From contig NC_133396.1 in the NCBI RefSeq assembly GCF_047511655.1, positions 129,279,490-129,343,489 on the forward strand: a DNA stretch of 64,000 bases, given 5' to 3'. The position numbers and the translations under genes were made by a program. Positions 1-10,454 of the stretch are shown here, one piece after another. Within the stretch, counting starts at the first letter, position 1, and each line of letters begins with the position of its first letter. The notes below the pieces were generated by a model, which did no database searches, had not been told where the DNA came from, and saw only the letters and a list, made by a program, of their open reading frames with translations. This DNA comes from Castor canadensis (Eukaryota > Chordata > Mammalia > Rodentia > Castoridae).

Positions 1-105
1 TATAATCCTAGCAGGCTGGGGTAATCCCAGGAGGCTGAGGCACAAGGATAGAGTGTTCAAATGCCAGCTTGGGCTACATAGACTCTGTCTCAAAAAGAAA
101 CTGCT
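1..105 (+). mobile_element. B1-like SINE at window start
   Basis: GGAGGCTGAGGCACAAGGATAG to GACTCTGTCTC; the left end is cut by the window edge. Confidence 0.75.
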
Positions 106-110
106 TAATT

Positions 111-132
111 ACACACACACACACACACACAC
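111..132. repeat. AC dinucleotide repeat
   Basis: Eleven AC units with no interruption. Confidence 0.95.
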
Positions 133-485
133 GTGTGCAGTGTGTGTGCAGTGCTGAGGATCAAACTCAGGACCTTGCACGTGCTAGGTAGAGCAACAAG
201 TCCTCTGCTGTAATTAGAGCAGAGTCCCTCCAAAAGCCTAACCTGGTGACCCCAAACAGTCTAATTCAGGTTGGGGATCAGGATGAACTGTGACCTAGGT
301 AACAGGAGACAGAATGTGGGCTGGGAACATGTGTGGCCCCAAGTGACCATCTTCCACCCCTTTGTCCTGAATAGGCTCTGGTGTAAGATGTGAAACAGGG
401 ATTGGGTGGGGAAACTGGGGGCCCCATCCCAGAAAGCAGTTGCCCTAGTCAAATGGAAAATAAATTTCTAACTAACATTTCTAAT

Positions 486-985
486 CAACTCTGCACTCTT
501 TTGCTCAATTTGAGATAGAAATGACAAAGAAGCAAATACCACCCCAACGAAGCTTTCTTGGGGCTTATGCTCAAGTATAAAGGGAACTGCCAGGCAGTGG
601 TGATTTGTGCCTGTAATCCTAGCTACTCAGCAGACAGAGATCAAGAGGATTGAGGTTCGAAGCCAGCCCGAGGCAAACGGTGCTGGAAAAAACCCATCAT
701 AAGAAAGGGCTGGCAGAATGGCTTAAGTAATAGGCTCTGAGTTCAAACTCCAGTACCACAAAAAGGAAAAAAAGAAAATCCTGGTTTGGCTGGCTCCTCC
801 GAGAAGTGAAGAAGAAAGTTTGTGCAATCTGAGGTACTGACTATTTCGGCCCCAGGAGTGGTCAGAGCCAGGCATTCTGTGCTGGGAGATTTGGAGGAAG
901 CCGTAGTGCACATAGGGCCATCCTAGGACTCGTGTGCTGCAAAAACTTCCTTCTATTAAAGATGGAAAAATCAGGTCTTTTTCCA
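486..985. repeat. Diverged duplicated segment, copy A (interrupted by a SINE)
   Basis: Two blocks, 486-587 and 775-985, align in order with 7553-7660 and 7671-7880. Shared words include TTTTGCTCAATT, GGGCCATCCTAGGA, CTGCAAAAAC and AAATCAGGTCTTT. The SINE at 588-772 inserted after duplication. Confidence 0.8.
588..772 (+). mobile_element. Dimeric 7SL/ID-type SINE
   Basis: Left half GTGCCTGTAATCCTAGCTACTCAG, right half GGGCTGGCAGAATGGCTTAAG ending GTTCAAACTCCAGTACCAC plus A-rich tail. Inserted into duplicated segment A. Confidence 0.9.
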
Positions 986-1018
986 TTTGGTTTCATTCCA
1001 CCTAAGAGATTTTATCCT

Positions 1019-1244
1019 TTTTTGGTTTTTTTGTTGTTGTTGTTTTGTTTTGTTTTTTTTTGCAGTACCAGGGCTTGACCTCAGGGCCTACACCTTGAGT
1101 CACTCAACCAGCCTTTTTTATGTTAGGTTTTTCTAAGATAGAGTCTCATGAACTATTTGCCCAGGCTGGCTTCGAACCGTAATTCTCCTGACCTCTGCCT
1201 CGTGAGTAGCTAGGATTACAGGCGTGAGTCACCAGTGCCCAGCT
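1019..1244 (-). mobile_element. Dimeric 7SL/ID-type SINE
   Basis: Antisense copy with poly-T tail, CTTGACCTCAGGGCC, GCCCAGGCTGGCTTCGAACC and GGATTACAGGCGTGAGTC. Confidence 0.9.
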
Positions 1245-1394
1245 GAGATTTTATCCTTGTTAATTTTAAGGGGTCATGGGAAAAGGTCATTATCTTCTGT
1301 AGTTGTTTCCTGCTAGTCACAGACATGGGCCCTATGGGTTCCTGGAGTTATAAAAATTTCTCCCTGACTGCTGAATCAGAACCCTATATTTTAG

Positions 1395-1714
1395 ACAGGC
1401 GCTGGTGGCTCACTCCTATAATCCTAGCTAGTCAGGAGGCAGGGATCAGGAGGATCTAGGTTTGAGGTCAGCTGGGGCAAATAGTTCTCAAGACCCTATC
1501 TAAAAAATACTAAACACATAAAAGGGCAAGTGGAGTGGTTCAAGTGGTAAAGTCCCTAGCAAACATGAGGCCCTGAGAGCAAATCCTACTACCCCCCCCC
1601 CCACACACAAAGCATTAAAAACAAAAAAGAAGCTGACGGAGTGGCTCAAGTGCCTCAACTTCCTGCCTAGCAAGTGTGAAGTCCTGAGTTCAAACCCAGA
1701 ACCACCAAAAAAAG
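1395..1714 (+). mobile_element. Dimeric SINE followed by an extra ID-like unit
   Basis: Full dimer to about 1608, a C-rich tail, then a second tRNA-like unit (1630-1714) ending GAGTTCAAACCCAGAACCACC. Confidence 0.85.
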
Positions 1715-1950
1715 AACTTCCTTCCTTGGAGGGCCCAAGTCCTTCCCCAAAGGTATCCATGATAAGAAGGAACCAAGTTAAGTAGGGTAAGGTACTGACC
1801 ACATTTGGAGATGGTTGTAGGGTTGCCTTGTCCAAAAAGCATGCAGCCATTTTGCCTGGTCATTCATATATATGAATCTTTGATCAGGTATCCCTGCCAG
1901 ACAGAAAGGAAGGGACTTTTCTCCCATAATCCCTCTTGAGCCTCCTGTTT

Positions 1951-2039
1951 TTTTCCTTTTTTAATTTTTTGGCTGTACTGGGGTTTGAACTCAGGGCCTT
2001 CCAGTTGTTAGGCAAGCGCTGTAACACACCCCCAGCCCT
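1951..2039 (-). mobile_element. ID-like SINE
   Basis: TACTGGGGTTTGAACTCAGGGCCTT with the box B region intact and CCCCAGCCC at the end. Confidence 0.8.
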
Positions 2040-2230
2040 CTCAGGTGATTTTAACATTCAGTACAGTTTAGGCTGAGAAGCACTGCTAACTCAAACACCC
2101 ACCTAGTTTTCTCAGTTAGTTCTGTAGAGCTCCCTTCCCATGGAATTATTTTTCTGCAAATCCATCTATATGAGACTTTCTTAGCACTTATGCTAGAGTA
2201 TAAAGGACAAAGCACACAGGACGGAGTTCT

Positions 2231-2453
2231 TTTTTTTTTTTTTCCCCCTTTTGTGTTACTACGGTTTGAACTCAAGGCCTACACCTTGAGCCACTCCACT
2301 AGTCTTGTTTTTGTTTGTTTGTTTTTAGTGATGGTTTTATTTTTTGAGATAGGGTCTCACAAACTATTTGCCCAGGCTGGCTTTGAACTATGATCCTCCT
2401 GATCTCTGCCTGCTGAGTAACTAGGATTAAAGATGTGGGCACCAGTGCCCAGC
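2231..2453 (-). mobile_element. Dimeric SINE with 16-bp target-site duplication
   Basis: Flanked by CACAGGACGGAGTTCT (2215-2230) and CACAGGACAGAGTTCT (2454-2469), one mismatch. Confidence 0.9.
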
Positions 2454-2859
2454 CACAGGACAGAGTTCTCACTGCTACACCACAGGTCCTTTATTTTGGC
2501 AACTAGATCATGGCTTCAGTAACCTCTCTCAACCTGGATTTCTCGTCCCTAAAAGAAGACTGAGTTCAAGGATCTCAAAATTTCCATCTACGTGAAAATT
2601 ATGATTCTACCAAAATGATCTCAGACTGCTGAATGCTGTTTCCAGTATACTTAAAATAGTAATAAATAAAATCAAGAGTTCTACACTGTGATGCTGCAGT
2701 CAGAATTATTACTGTATCTAGTATATGATCTGAGCTGCACCCACTCTGCTAAGGTGTCCACAAATACCAAGCCAATACCTGCCCTTCACTTTTAATTGTC
2801 CATGCATGACTTCTGGCTTTTCTTCCATTCATAATTTCTCTTTGGCTATACTTCTCTGC

Positions 2860-3410
2860 TGAGTGTTTAAGACCAAGGTGGCCCCTGTATCAGCACCAAA
2901 TCAGCCTTTTTTCTTCCACTGCTATTCATGTTGATTATAGAGAGGAGCTCCTTGGCTCCTTCAGTTTTGTTCCCCTCTACCAGTGGCACTACCTGCTGGG
3001 ATGGCTCCCCTTGGAAGCCTTGGGGACACTCCCTTTCCCAATGATCTTCCTCTTTGAAGAATCTGCACTCTCTAGAGTCCCCATGATTCCCAAATGGGAG
3101 GTGAGGTGACTCATCAGAGCCACAGGGCCCTCTTAGAGAAGTCCTGTCTCTTGGAGGATGAAGGCCCAAATATTGGCCATCCTCCTTTCCCTTTTATCCT
3201 CCTTGGCTTTGACCTCCAAGTGTCAGTCATCAAACAACCGGAAGGCCAGTTCTACCATTCTTAAAGTGGGAGTGGTCAGTTTTAATTCTAACTTTTGTAA
3301 TTTTCTCCAGATACTGGTGGAACTGGAGCACATTGTTAAATTCAACCCTAATCTGAACAAAGGCTTAGAACAGTTATGGTCAGAATTTTGAGGAGAGGTT
3401 AGCAATTGCC
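2860..3410 (-). pseudogene. ERV gag fragment (capsid end and nucleocapsid) with start of protease
   Basis: Read on the - strand, the first segment (3405-3223) contains VELAFRLFDD, resembling the capsid/nucleocapsid junction of gammaretroviral Gag. The next (3169-2867) has CRFFKEEDHWERECP, a degenerate CCHC zinc knuckle in which the second cysteine is phenylalanine, then a short stretch resembling the Gag-Pro junction. The two segments are offset by a frameshift. No LTR or downstream pol is attached. Orientation is opposite to the 11-14.7 kb provirus. Confidence 0.7.
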
Positions 3411-3568
3411 TAATTCAGCACATTTTTCTGGTCAAGTAACACCTTGACCCCTTCCAACTGCAGTGGTTCTAGCACTCACTCAGTTGTGCTCCTAGTGTTT
3501 TATGCTGATCTTCTTCCTCTCCCCTCCGAAGTTCTGGCTATGCTGAAAATATCCACTAAGCAAGCAAA

Positions 3569-3774
3569 TCTTTTTTTTTTTTTTTTTTTTACAGTACTGA
3601 GGTTTGAACTCAGGGCTTACACCTTGAGACACTCCACCAGTCCTTTTTTGTAATGGGTTTTTACAAGACAGTGTCCCATGGAACTATTTGCCCAGGCTGG
3701 CTTCAAACTGTGATCCTCCTGATCTCTGCCTCCTGAATAGCTAGGATTGCAGGCTTGAGCCACCGGCACCCAGC
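3569..3774 (-). mobile_element. Dimeric SINE
   Basis: Eighteen-T tail, GAGGTTTGAACTCAGGGCTTAC, then GCCACCGGCACCCAGC. AAGCAAGCAAATCTT occurs on both sides as target duplication. Confidence 0.9.
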
Positions 3775-4421
3775 TAAGCAAGCAAATCTTGGCCTACCTT
3801 CATTTCCTGCATTGAATAATCCTACCCAGGAGAAGTTCTCCATCAACCCACACCTGATCTAGGTGGTCAGACTAATGGTTCCCAAAGTGGGGTCCCTGTG
3901 CAGTAGTCTCAGAATCATCTGGAAATTGGTTCCAGATCTGGTTCTGGGTGTGCCATGGGAAGAGGCAGAGTGAGCACTCAGCTCATCTTCCGCCATCTTG
4001 GGGTACAGACATGAGGTACAGATTTAAGTAGACAAAAGAACTGGGGACAGGGGACAAAGTTATGCATAGTTAAACAGTCCCACTCACAGGTGTGTTCTGG
4101 CTATTATCTCAGTCCAGGGGTTCCAGAGAAGATGTTATCACTGTCTTCGCTTGAGGGAAGAAATCTGGCTCCTATGAGATGATTGCTTCTGGGCCAGGGT
4201 GCAGCCTCATCATTACAGGTAATTGTCCTCATTTGGAGGGGTGGTCTGCCCTGCAAGTCTCCACTGTTCCTTATGGGAAGTTTCAGACCCTTGTCTGTTG
4301 TTGTTTTTCCTGGAATCCAAGGTGACTGCAAAGAGAATGGCTTAGAGCAAAAGCAGATACAAAATGGAGTCAGGGATACCAAACTTCTCCTGTCTTTAGT
4401 TAATTCGTGGGTCCAAGTAAG

Positions 4422-4490
4422 GAGTAAGGGCTTTTCAGCTAAAGCAGTTTAAGAGGCGCTCAAACTGCTTTAGCTGAAAAGCCCTTACTC
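4422..4490. repeat. Perfect hairpin-forming inverted repeat, 29-bp arms, 11-bp spacer
   Basis: Arms 4422-4450 and 4462-4490 are exact reverse complements; the 11-nt spacer is AAGAGGCGCTC. The spacer plus part of the right arm (4452-4473) is again inverted at 4615-4636, giving a three-part nested structure. Confidence 0.95.
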
Positions 4491-4510
4491 ATCATTGAAA
4501 GAAGCCCTTT

Positions 4511-4589
4511 CATCATTGAAAGATTACACCTGATCAGAAAACAATTAGGACTTCCCAGCTATCATTAGCAAGACTGTCTCCTCTGATGA
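4511..4589. repeat. Left arm of a perfect 79-bp inverted repeat
   Basis: Exactly complementary to 5093-5171 over all 79 bases; the intervening DNA is 503 bp and holds SINE sequence. It starts with CATCATTGAAAG, a word also directly repeated at 4490-4501. Confidence 0.95.
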
Positions 4590-4614
4590 GACAGTCATCA
4601 GCTAAAGCAGACAG

Positions 4615-4636
4615 CTAAAGCAGTTTGAGCGCCTCT
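4615..4636. repeat. 22-bp inverted copy of part of the 4.4-kb hairpin
   Basis: CTAAAGCAGTTTGAGCGCCTCT is the exact reverse complement of 4452-4473. AGCTAAAGCAG also occurs in two extra short copies just before it (4600-4624). Confidence 0.95.
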
Positions 4637-4875
4637 GGAGGATCACAATTTGAGGCCAGCATAGGCAAATACTTCTCAAGACCCCATCTCCAAAATAACC
4701 ACAGCAAAATGGACTGGAGGTGTGGTTCAAGCGGTACAGCGCCTGCTTTGCAAATGGGAAGCCCTGATTTCAAACCCCAGTCCCACCAAAAGAAAAAGGG
4801 CCAAGAGTGTGGCTCAAGTGGCACAGTGCTCACACGAGGCCCAGGGTAGTACTGCACCAAAAAAAAAAAAAAAAG
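4637..4875 (+). mobile_element. SINE right part plus extra ID-like unit
   Basis: Starts abruptly at GAGGATCACAATTTGAGGCC, directly abutting the 22-bp inverted fragment at 4615-4636; its 5' 50 bp are missing. A second tRNA-like unit lies at 4796-4860. Confidence 0.85.
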
Positions 4876-5092
4876 TTTTTCATTTAGGGTTTCAATGTAA
4901 TCATTTCTTCCATGGCCTTAAGCAATCCTTAATCTACACTTGTGTTTCCAAAGGTATGACTTTTAGTTGAAGCAAGGTAGAAATGTGTATCTCAGAGACA
5001 CACAACCTCAACACCATGGAGAAAGGTTTAAGTAAAGGCCAGTGAAAGCAAGAAGAACCAGCCAGACCTCACTTCCTTATTTTAGGAGCTAA

Positions 5093-5171
5093 TCATCAGA
5101 GGAGACAGTCTTGCTAATGATAGCTGGGAAGTCCTAATTGTTTTCTGATCAGGTGTAATCTTTCAATGATG
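5093..5171. repeat. Right arm of the perfect 79-bp inverted repeat
   Basis: Reverse complement of 4511-4589. Its right flank (GGGAAGCAAGCC onward) is not repeated at the left copy, so the match ends sharply on both sides. Confidence 0.95.
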
Positions 5172-5540
5172 GGAAGCAAGCCACTTTCCACGCCCACCCA
5201 CCCCGGAGCCTCCTTTGCTTTTGAAAGGGTCCCTTCCGCTTTAACTCAGAAAGAATGTGTTCTTAAATTGCTCCCAGTTAGCAGTTAAGCACCCTAAGGG
5301 TGAGTCCTAGGGAATGCTGGGCCGGTTTAGCCTGTGAAATTGATGGCCACCAGCCAAAGGGATAATGAACATAGTATGTTCTTAACGAGCCTGTCATTAA
5401 GATGGCACTCAGTTCATTAAGAGAACCAGTAAGATGTTACAGCCAGAGAAACAAATCAACAAATTCAGAAGCAATATCCACAGTGCAATAACCAATTGCA
5501 TCTCCTCTTGGACATTGGTTTTTGCTATTTGCATTTGGGA

Positions 5541-5849
5541 GTGACGGTACTGAAGTTTGAACTCAGGGCTTTGTGATTTGCTAAAAAGGCACTTTACCAC
5601 TTAAGCCACATCTCCAGCCCTTTTTGCTTTAGCTGTTTTTCAGTCAGAGTCACACTGTTGCCTGGGTCCAGCCTCATGCTGCCTACCTATGCCTCCAAAG
5701 TAGTTGGGGCTACAGGCACTTCACCACTACACCTGTCTTGTTTGTTGAGATGGGGTCTCCCTAACTTTTCACCTGAGCTGGCCTAAATCACAATCCTCTC
5801 TGCCTCTCAAGTAGCTGGGATTACAGAGATAAACCACTATGCCTGGTCT
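5541..5849 (-). mobile_element. ID-like unit plus two B1-like units
   Basis: GAAGTTTGAACTCAGGGCTTTG, then two partial 7SL-like halves, each ending in a GGGATTACAG or GGGCTACAGG box. Confidence 0.8.
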
Positions 5850-6205
5850 TGCTATTTGCATTTCAGTGGGCCAGAGTCATCTGCATTACTATCAGTTTTC
5901 AGCAAATTACAGAATTATAGAAAAGCTCAAAGGTACAGGAAAAGCTCAATGAAAGGTACAGGAAGGGTGTTTTAGTCAATGCCTGGCAGGTTTTATTTTT
6001 ATTTATTTTGATGGCTCATTTCAAAGTCTTTCCTGTCAGAATATATGCCTCCCAGATGTATTCCCTTTCCTGCAGCAGACATAGTTTTTATCTTTCCCAA
6101 TAAGTCAAAGGAAACTTCACTATCCTTCTTACACTGCTCCAGGTAACCTCCTTCTCTCTACCCAGGTGAACTTACTCACTATCCCAATCACAAAAAGCTC
6201 CTCCG

Positions 6206-6431
6206 AGCTGAGCTCAAGTGGCTCACGCCCGTAATCCTAGCTGCCTGGGAGACTGAGATCAGTAGGATCAAGATTCAAGGCCAGCCCAGATAAATAGTCA
6301 CAAGACCCCATCTCCAAAATAACCAGAGCAAAATGGACTAGAGCTGTGGCTCAAGCGGTAGAGTGCCTGCTTAACAAGCAGAAAGCCCTGACTTCAAACC
6401 CCAACCCCACAAAAAAAAAAAAAAAAAGAAA
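6206..6431 (+). mobile_element. Dimeric SINE
   Basis: CTCACGCCCGTAATCCTAG through TTCAAACCCCAACCCCAC and a 17-A tail. Confidence 0.9.
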
Positions 6432-7158
6432 GAAAAAGACTTCCCCTAGCCATTCACCTAAATGGCTTTCAGGTGGCAATGACCACAGAGCCCCAGAGCA
6501 GGTAAGCAAATCTAGTTGTTAGTCTCCAGGGGAAGGAGGAGCAGCTGACTTTCAGCCACCTTCGAGTATTGCTGTAGATGCTGTTTGTCTTTAACAAGAG
6601 CTTTTAGGATTCCACTGAAGCTGGAAGAAAGCCAGTTAGAAACTTCCTGACAAGACTGTTCCAGACCCTCCAAGCCCACTTCGAGTGATCTTGTTCTGTT
6701 GAGACGCTTTATCATTTCCAGGCCCTTCTCTCCACCTTCCCATCGTGGTTTTGCTGGTAAACATGTCTCCTCCTAAGCCATCAAACCACCCTAGGCACCA
6801 ATTAGTTTGTCCTGCCATTGAGTGTGCAAGGTGGACTCTTTTTCAGTGTCTCCACTGTTTTTAGTTGACAAAGAAATAAGCAGGGATGGGGGAAAAGGAG
6901 AGAGGGGTAACAGGGAAAACCAGAAACACTCACAGAACGGGGTGGGGGGTGCAGGGAGGGAGCCAGATTCACACTTTCCCAAACAGATTCTGCAGAGAAT
7001 ATGCAACCTGAGAGGCAGTCTCAAATACTGGGTGAAATTGTCAGGGCCTCAACCCTGCCCTCTCTGCAGAACACTGACAGCCTCAACCCACCCTTACTGA
7101 GGACATCTACTGTGTAATACGATAATGAACAACACAACAGAAACAGGAGGAAGCAAGC

Positions 7159-7345
7159 CAGGTGCCTGTGGCTCACACCTGAAATCCTAGCTACTCAGGA
7201 GGCAGAGATCAGGAGGATCGTGGTTCAAAACCAGCCCAGGCAAATAGCTCGTGCGACTCTATCTTGAAAAAAAAAACCATCACAAAAAAGGGAGGGTGGA
7301 GTGGCTTAAGGTATAGACTCTTGAAGTCAAACCACTGTACTGGGG
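7159..7345 (+). mobile_element. Dimeric SINE
   Basis: CAGGTGCCTGTGGCTCACACC to GTCAAACCACTGTACTGG; AAACAGGAGGAAGCAA on both sides (7141 and 7364) is a target duplication. Confidence 0.9.
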
Positions 7346-7552
7346 AGGGGGAAGTGGGGAGAAACAGGAGGAAGCAAAGCTGACAGGGATGAAGCATCAT
7401 TTGGATGGGAAGAACTGCACAGCTGGGGACAGCCAGGGCAGAACCTACCAGTCACGGGCAACACTGGAAGGAGGCTCAAGAGGCTGCTTGTTAGACATGA
7501 GACAGGTGTGCACCAACTGCCACTATTGTCGATTCTCTTCCTTGGGATCCTC

Positions 7553-7885
7553 TAAAGGGAAAGGGTCTTTTGCTCAATTCGAAATAGAAATATGAAGAGA
7601 CAAATAGCCTCTGACAGAGTTTTCTGGGTCTCATGCTGAGGCAGAAGAGAGGCATCACAAAGGATAGAGCACCCAGTCTGGCTGGATCCTGGAGGAAGTG
7701 AGGAGGAAAGTTTGCAGTGTAAGGTGCTCACTATTGACACCCCAACAGCAGTTGGAGCCAGGCATGCTGTGCTGGAAGCTTTGAAGGGAGGTGAGGCATG
7801 GAGGGCCATCCTAGGATACCTGTCCTGCAAAAACCTGCTTCTCCTTGAAGATGGAGAAATCAGGTCTTTCCCATTCTTTCTAAGA
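7553..7885. repeat. Diverged duplicated segment, copy B (uninterrupted)
   Basis: Collinear with copy A and lacking its SINE. The two copies differ by many substitutions and small indels, so the duplication is old. A short related piece (CTTTCTTAGCACTTATGC) occurs near 2177-2215. Confidence 0.8.
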
Positions 7886-8389
7886 CATCAGGAAGAGAAA
7901 GGGCTAAGGAAAGCACCCAGTTTATGCAGCTATGCTAAGGTATCTGTATTTATAAGCAATTCAGTCACTTGAAAACCAGATGCTGCCTACTCTAACAATC
8001 TTGGCATTACTGAGCAATGGCCCCGTGAAGATATTCTTGTCCCCACAAAAGCTCTCCATCTTCTTTTGTCCCTCCCTTGCCTACAATGACTGTGGTTGTC
8101 ATTTCAGTTCACAGCAGCATTGCACTGCTCTGTGATGGAGGAGCGGGGTGGGGGGGAAGTCCATGTAGCTGAGGGCTACAGGCTTACCAGGATGCCTTGG
8201 ATTACTTGCAAACTAGGGCTGCTGGACTTCAGAATATTTTAAATCCCCGAAGAGATGTGTAGAAGTGGTGTGTCTGCAGTGGCACAGGAGTTGAGATCAA
8301 CAGGGTGAAATAAAAATGGGGAGAAAGTTAGAAATAAAAACCCAAGCTTGGAAACAGTCCGGACAATAGAAATGAGTCCAAATGCCTTG

Positions 8390-8462
8390 TGGGGTTTTGT
8401 TTTAGGTTTGAATTCAGGGCCTCACACTTGCTAGGCAGACACTACCACTTGAGCCACTCTGT
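8390..8462 (-). mobile_element. ID-like SINE
   Basis: TTTGAATTCAGGGCCTCACACTTGCTAGGCAG; tail short. Confidence 0.7.
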
Positions 8463-8756
8463 CATATGCCTTATGAGAGAACTGGTTTTAATTGGTGTGA
8501 TGTAAAAAAATATATTGTCAAGAGTGGGGTTTGTGAAACGTCCTCAAATAACACTGAAGATGTCATTCTTTTTGATGTTTTTATAATCCCTGGGATAGAG
8601 TTGACTCTATGCAGTAGGAATGGAAGGACATCTTTAACTGACCATCTCTATACCAGCAGGTGGATTGAGTGTTTAATGGGTGAAGCAGAGAGATGATGGT
8701 GTTGAGTGTATGTTTTTTTCACTTTATGACTAGGAAGCTTTCTTTTTGTTTGGTTG

Positions 8757-8860
8757 GTTGTTTAAGACAGGGTCTCACCATATAGCACAGACTAGCCTTG
8801 AACTCTAATCTCAGTCTCCTGGGTGCTGTGATTATAGATGTGAGCTACCATGCCTGGCTC
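8757..8860 (-). mobile_element. B1-like SINE
   Basis: AAGACAGGGTCTCACCATATAG to GTGAGCTACCATGCCTGG. Confidence 0.85.
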
Positions 8861-10179
8861 AGAAGCTTCCTTGTAATTATGGATATGAATGCGTTTGGTA
8901 GGATGCAACATTTGCATTGACTTGCTGGGGTCACTGACAGCTGCGAATAACCATGTCTTAGCGGTTCTATACAAAGATTTACAACACACTTGTTAGACTG
9001 TCTGTTCACATGCTCTCCCCCTCTCCCCTGACCAGACACATCTATTGTAGAGCTGGGAGTCTCATAAAACGCAGTTCCAAGAGTTGAAATCAAAAACACT
9101 GCAGAGTTTGAAATTAACCTTTGCAACCTAGATTTAAACCTCCCTGAGTCACCCAAACAAGCACTGAGTTTCAAAATATTTTCAGGACACTTCTGAATGG
9201 CGCGGCTAGCGTCTTGTGGGAAAACAAGGTGCAGGAATCCAAACGGCAGCTGATCGGATGGCACAGTGACTTTGAGTCTTCCTGTGTGTTGCACGTTCTC
9301 AGCAAATGTCACAGCAACTACAGATACTTCTAGCAAATCAAGTCTCCAAGACTGACTTGCATAAACTGGGTGCAGTTACCTTTTCACTAGGGAGTGACGA
9401 TGGATGATTTGGGTCCCTCTGGATCGTGCTACAGAAATATCAAACATAATCATCACGGGGCGAAGTGTCCAATCATTTGATAAAACAAACACCAATTAAC
9501 CCACTCAACCTAGGAAGGGGATAATCTGTTGTGCTTATTTAAAAGCAAAACGTCATCTCAGCTAACTACTTATCCCTTTAGCAAGGAACAATACGAAGCC
9601 ATCAATGGAACAATTATGTACAAATAACCACCGATTACTGCCTAAAATGCTGCACTAATCACATCATTCCTCCGCTCAAAAATCCTCAGGGGAGCCCTAC
9701 AGGCAGTGGAATTGGTAGAACTCTTCATCCTAGCCCTCAAGGCTTTTCCGTCTTCCTCCTCCCAGCCTGGACCTCTTGATTTTGCAAGAATCTGAGTCAC
9801 CTGAACCGGAGCCCTTGCCCCCGTCAAAAGGAAGGTGAAATTCAACTACCAGCACCTGCAATGTCACCTCCCACACCTGCCTGCCCACCGCCCCGCCCGC
9901 TGCATTTTGCCCCACCTCGGGACGCACCACCGCTCGCTTTTCATCACAGCACCCTTCCTTCTCCGCGGTGGCTGCACCTTCCTCCGCTTTACCCCCTTTC
10001 CAACCAGGACCGCGGGCTGCGGTGCAAGGTCCTGAAGCACAAACGGAACGAAGGTATGTCCCCAGAGACTCGACCCGTCAGACCCGGCTCACACTCCAAC
10101 AGAGGAAAACCGGATCGAGTTGACCCGGAGGAAGCGGACCCTATCCGCCAGGTGCACCAACCTTCGGGCTTACCAATTG

Positions 10180-10450
10180 CTCAATGACCAGCCACGGCGG
10201 GGGTAGTTCGTATGTAGCCAGCCAATAGTGGAAAGAGGGGCGGGCCTCTGGTGAGAGCTGACCCAATAACACGCGCGCAGGGGCGGGCTCCGGCCGGTCG
10301 CGCGCCAATGGGAGTCCCGCGTCTCCGCGTGGTATGTAAGCCCCTAGCCCCGCCGGCCTACGCCAGCCTGCCCACGTGGTGTGGAAGGAGACTCGCGCTG
10401 TGTCCTCAGTCGGCGGTCGTCGTTCCACAAGTTTTACCTGTTGGTGCAAC
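10180..10450 (+). promoter_or_regulatory. Promoter of the alpha-tubulin pseudogene
   Basis: Three CCAAT boxes (10222-10226, 10263-10267, 10305-10309), two GC boxes (GGGGCGGG near 10237 and 10281) and a TATA-like GTATGTAAG at 10332-10340 stand in the right order ahead of a short 5' UTR ending at the ATG (10452). The arrangement looks intact despite the dead coding exons, so a non-coding transcript is possible. Confidence 0.6.
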
Positions 10451-10454
10451 GATG
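10365..10454 (+). pseudogene. Tubulin pseudogene exon 1 (5' UTR plus ATG)
   Basis: The ATG at 10452-10454 is followed directly by GTGAGG, a valid donor. An intron right after the initiator codon is the hallmark of alpha-tubulin genes. The 5' end is inferred from the TATA-like element. Confidence 0.65.

Noticed and set aside
3158-3391. 77-codon + strand open frame with a signal-peptide-like start
   Set aside because: It is antisense to a clear retroviral gag remnant on the - strand, which explains the sequence.
4422-5171. Inverted repeats as terminal repeats of a DNA transposon or as an attenuator/RNA gene
   Set aside because: No transposase, no target duplications, several unequal nested arms and sharp edges; template switching fits better.
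8845-9336. 163-codon - strand open frame upstream of the tubulin CpG island
   Set aside because: The longest frame in non-GC-rich DNA here, but no recognisable domain, and its C-terminal end runs into a B1-like SINE. Homology search would be needed to reconsider.
9861-10187. Possible RABIF exon near the left CpG island
   Set aside because: I looked for the RABIF/MSS4 sequence expected next in synteny (zinc-binding CxxC segments and the C-terminal segment) and found none; RABIF probably lies left of the window.
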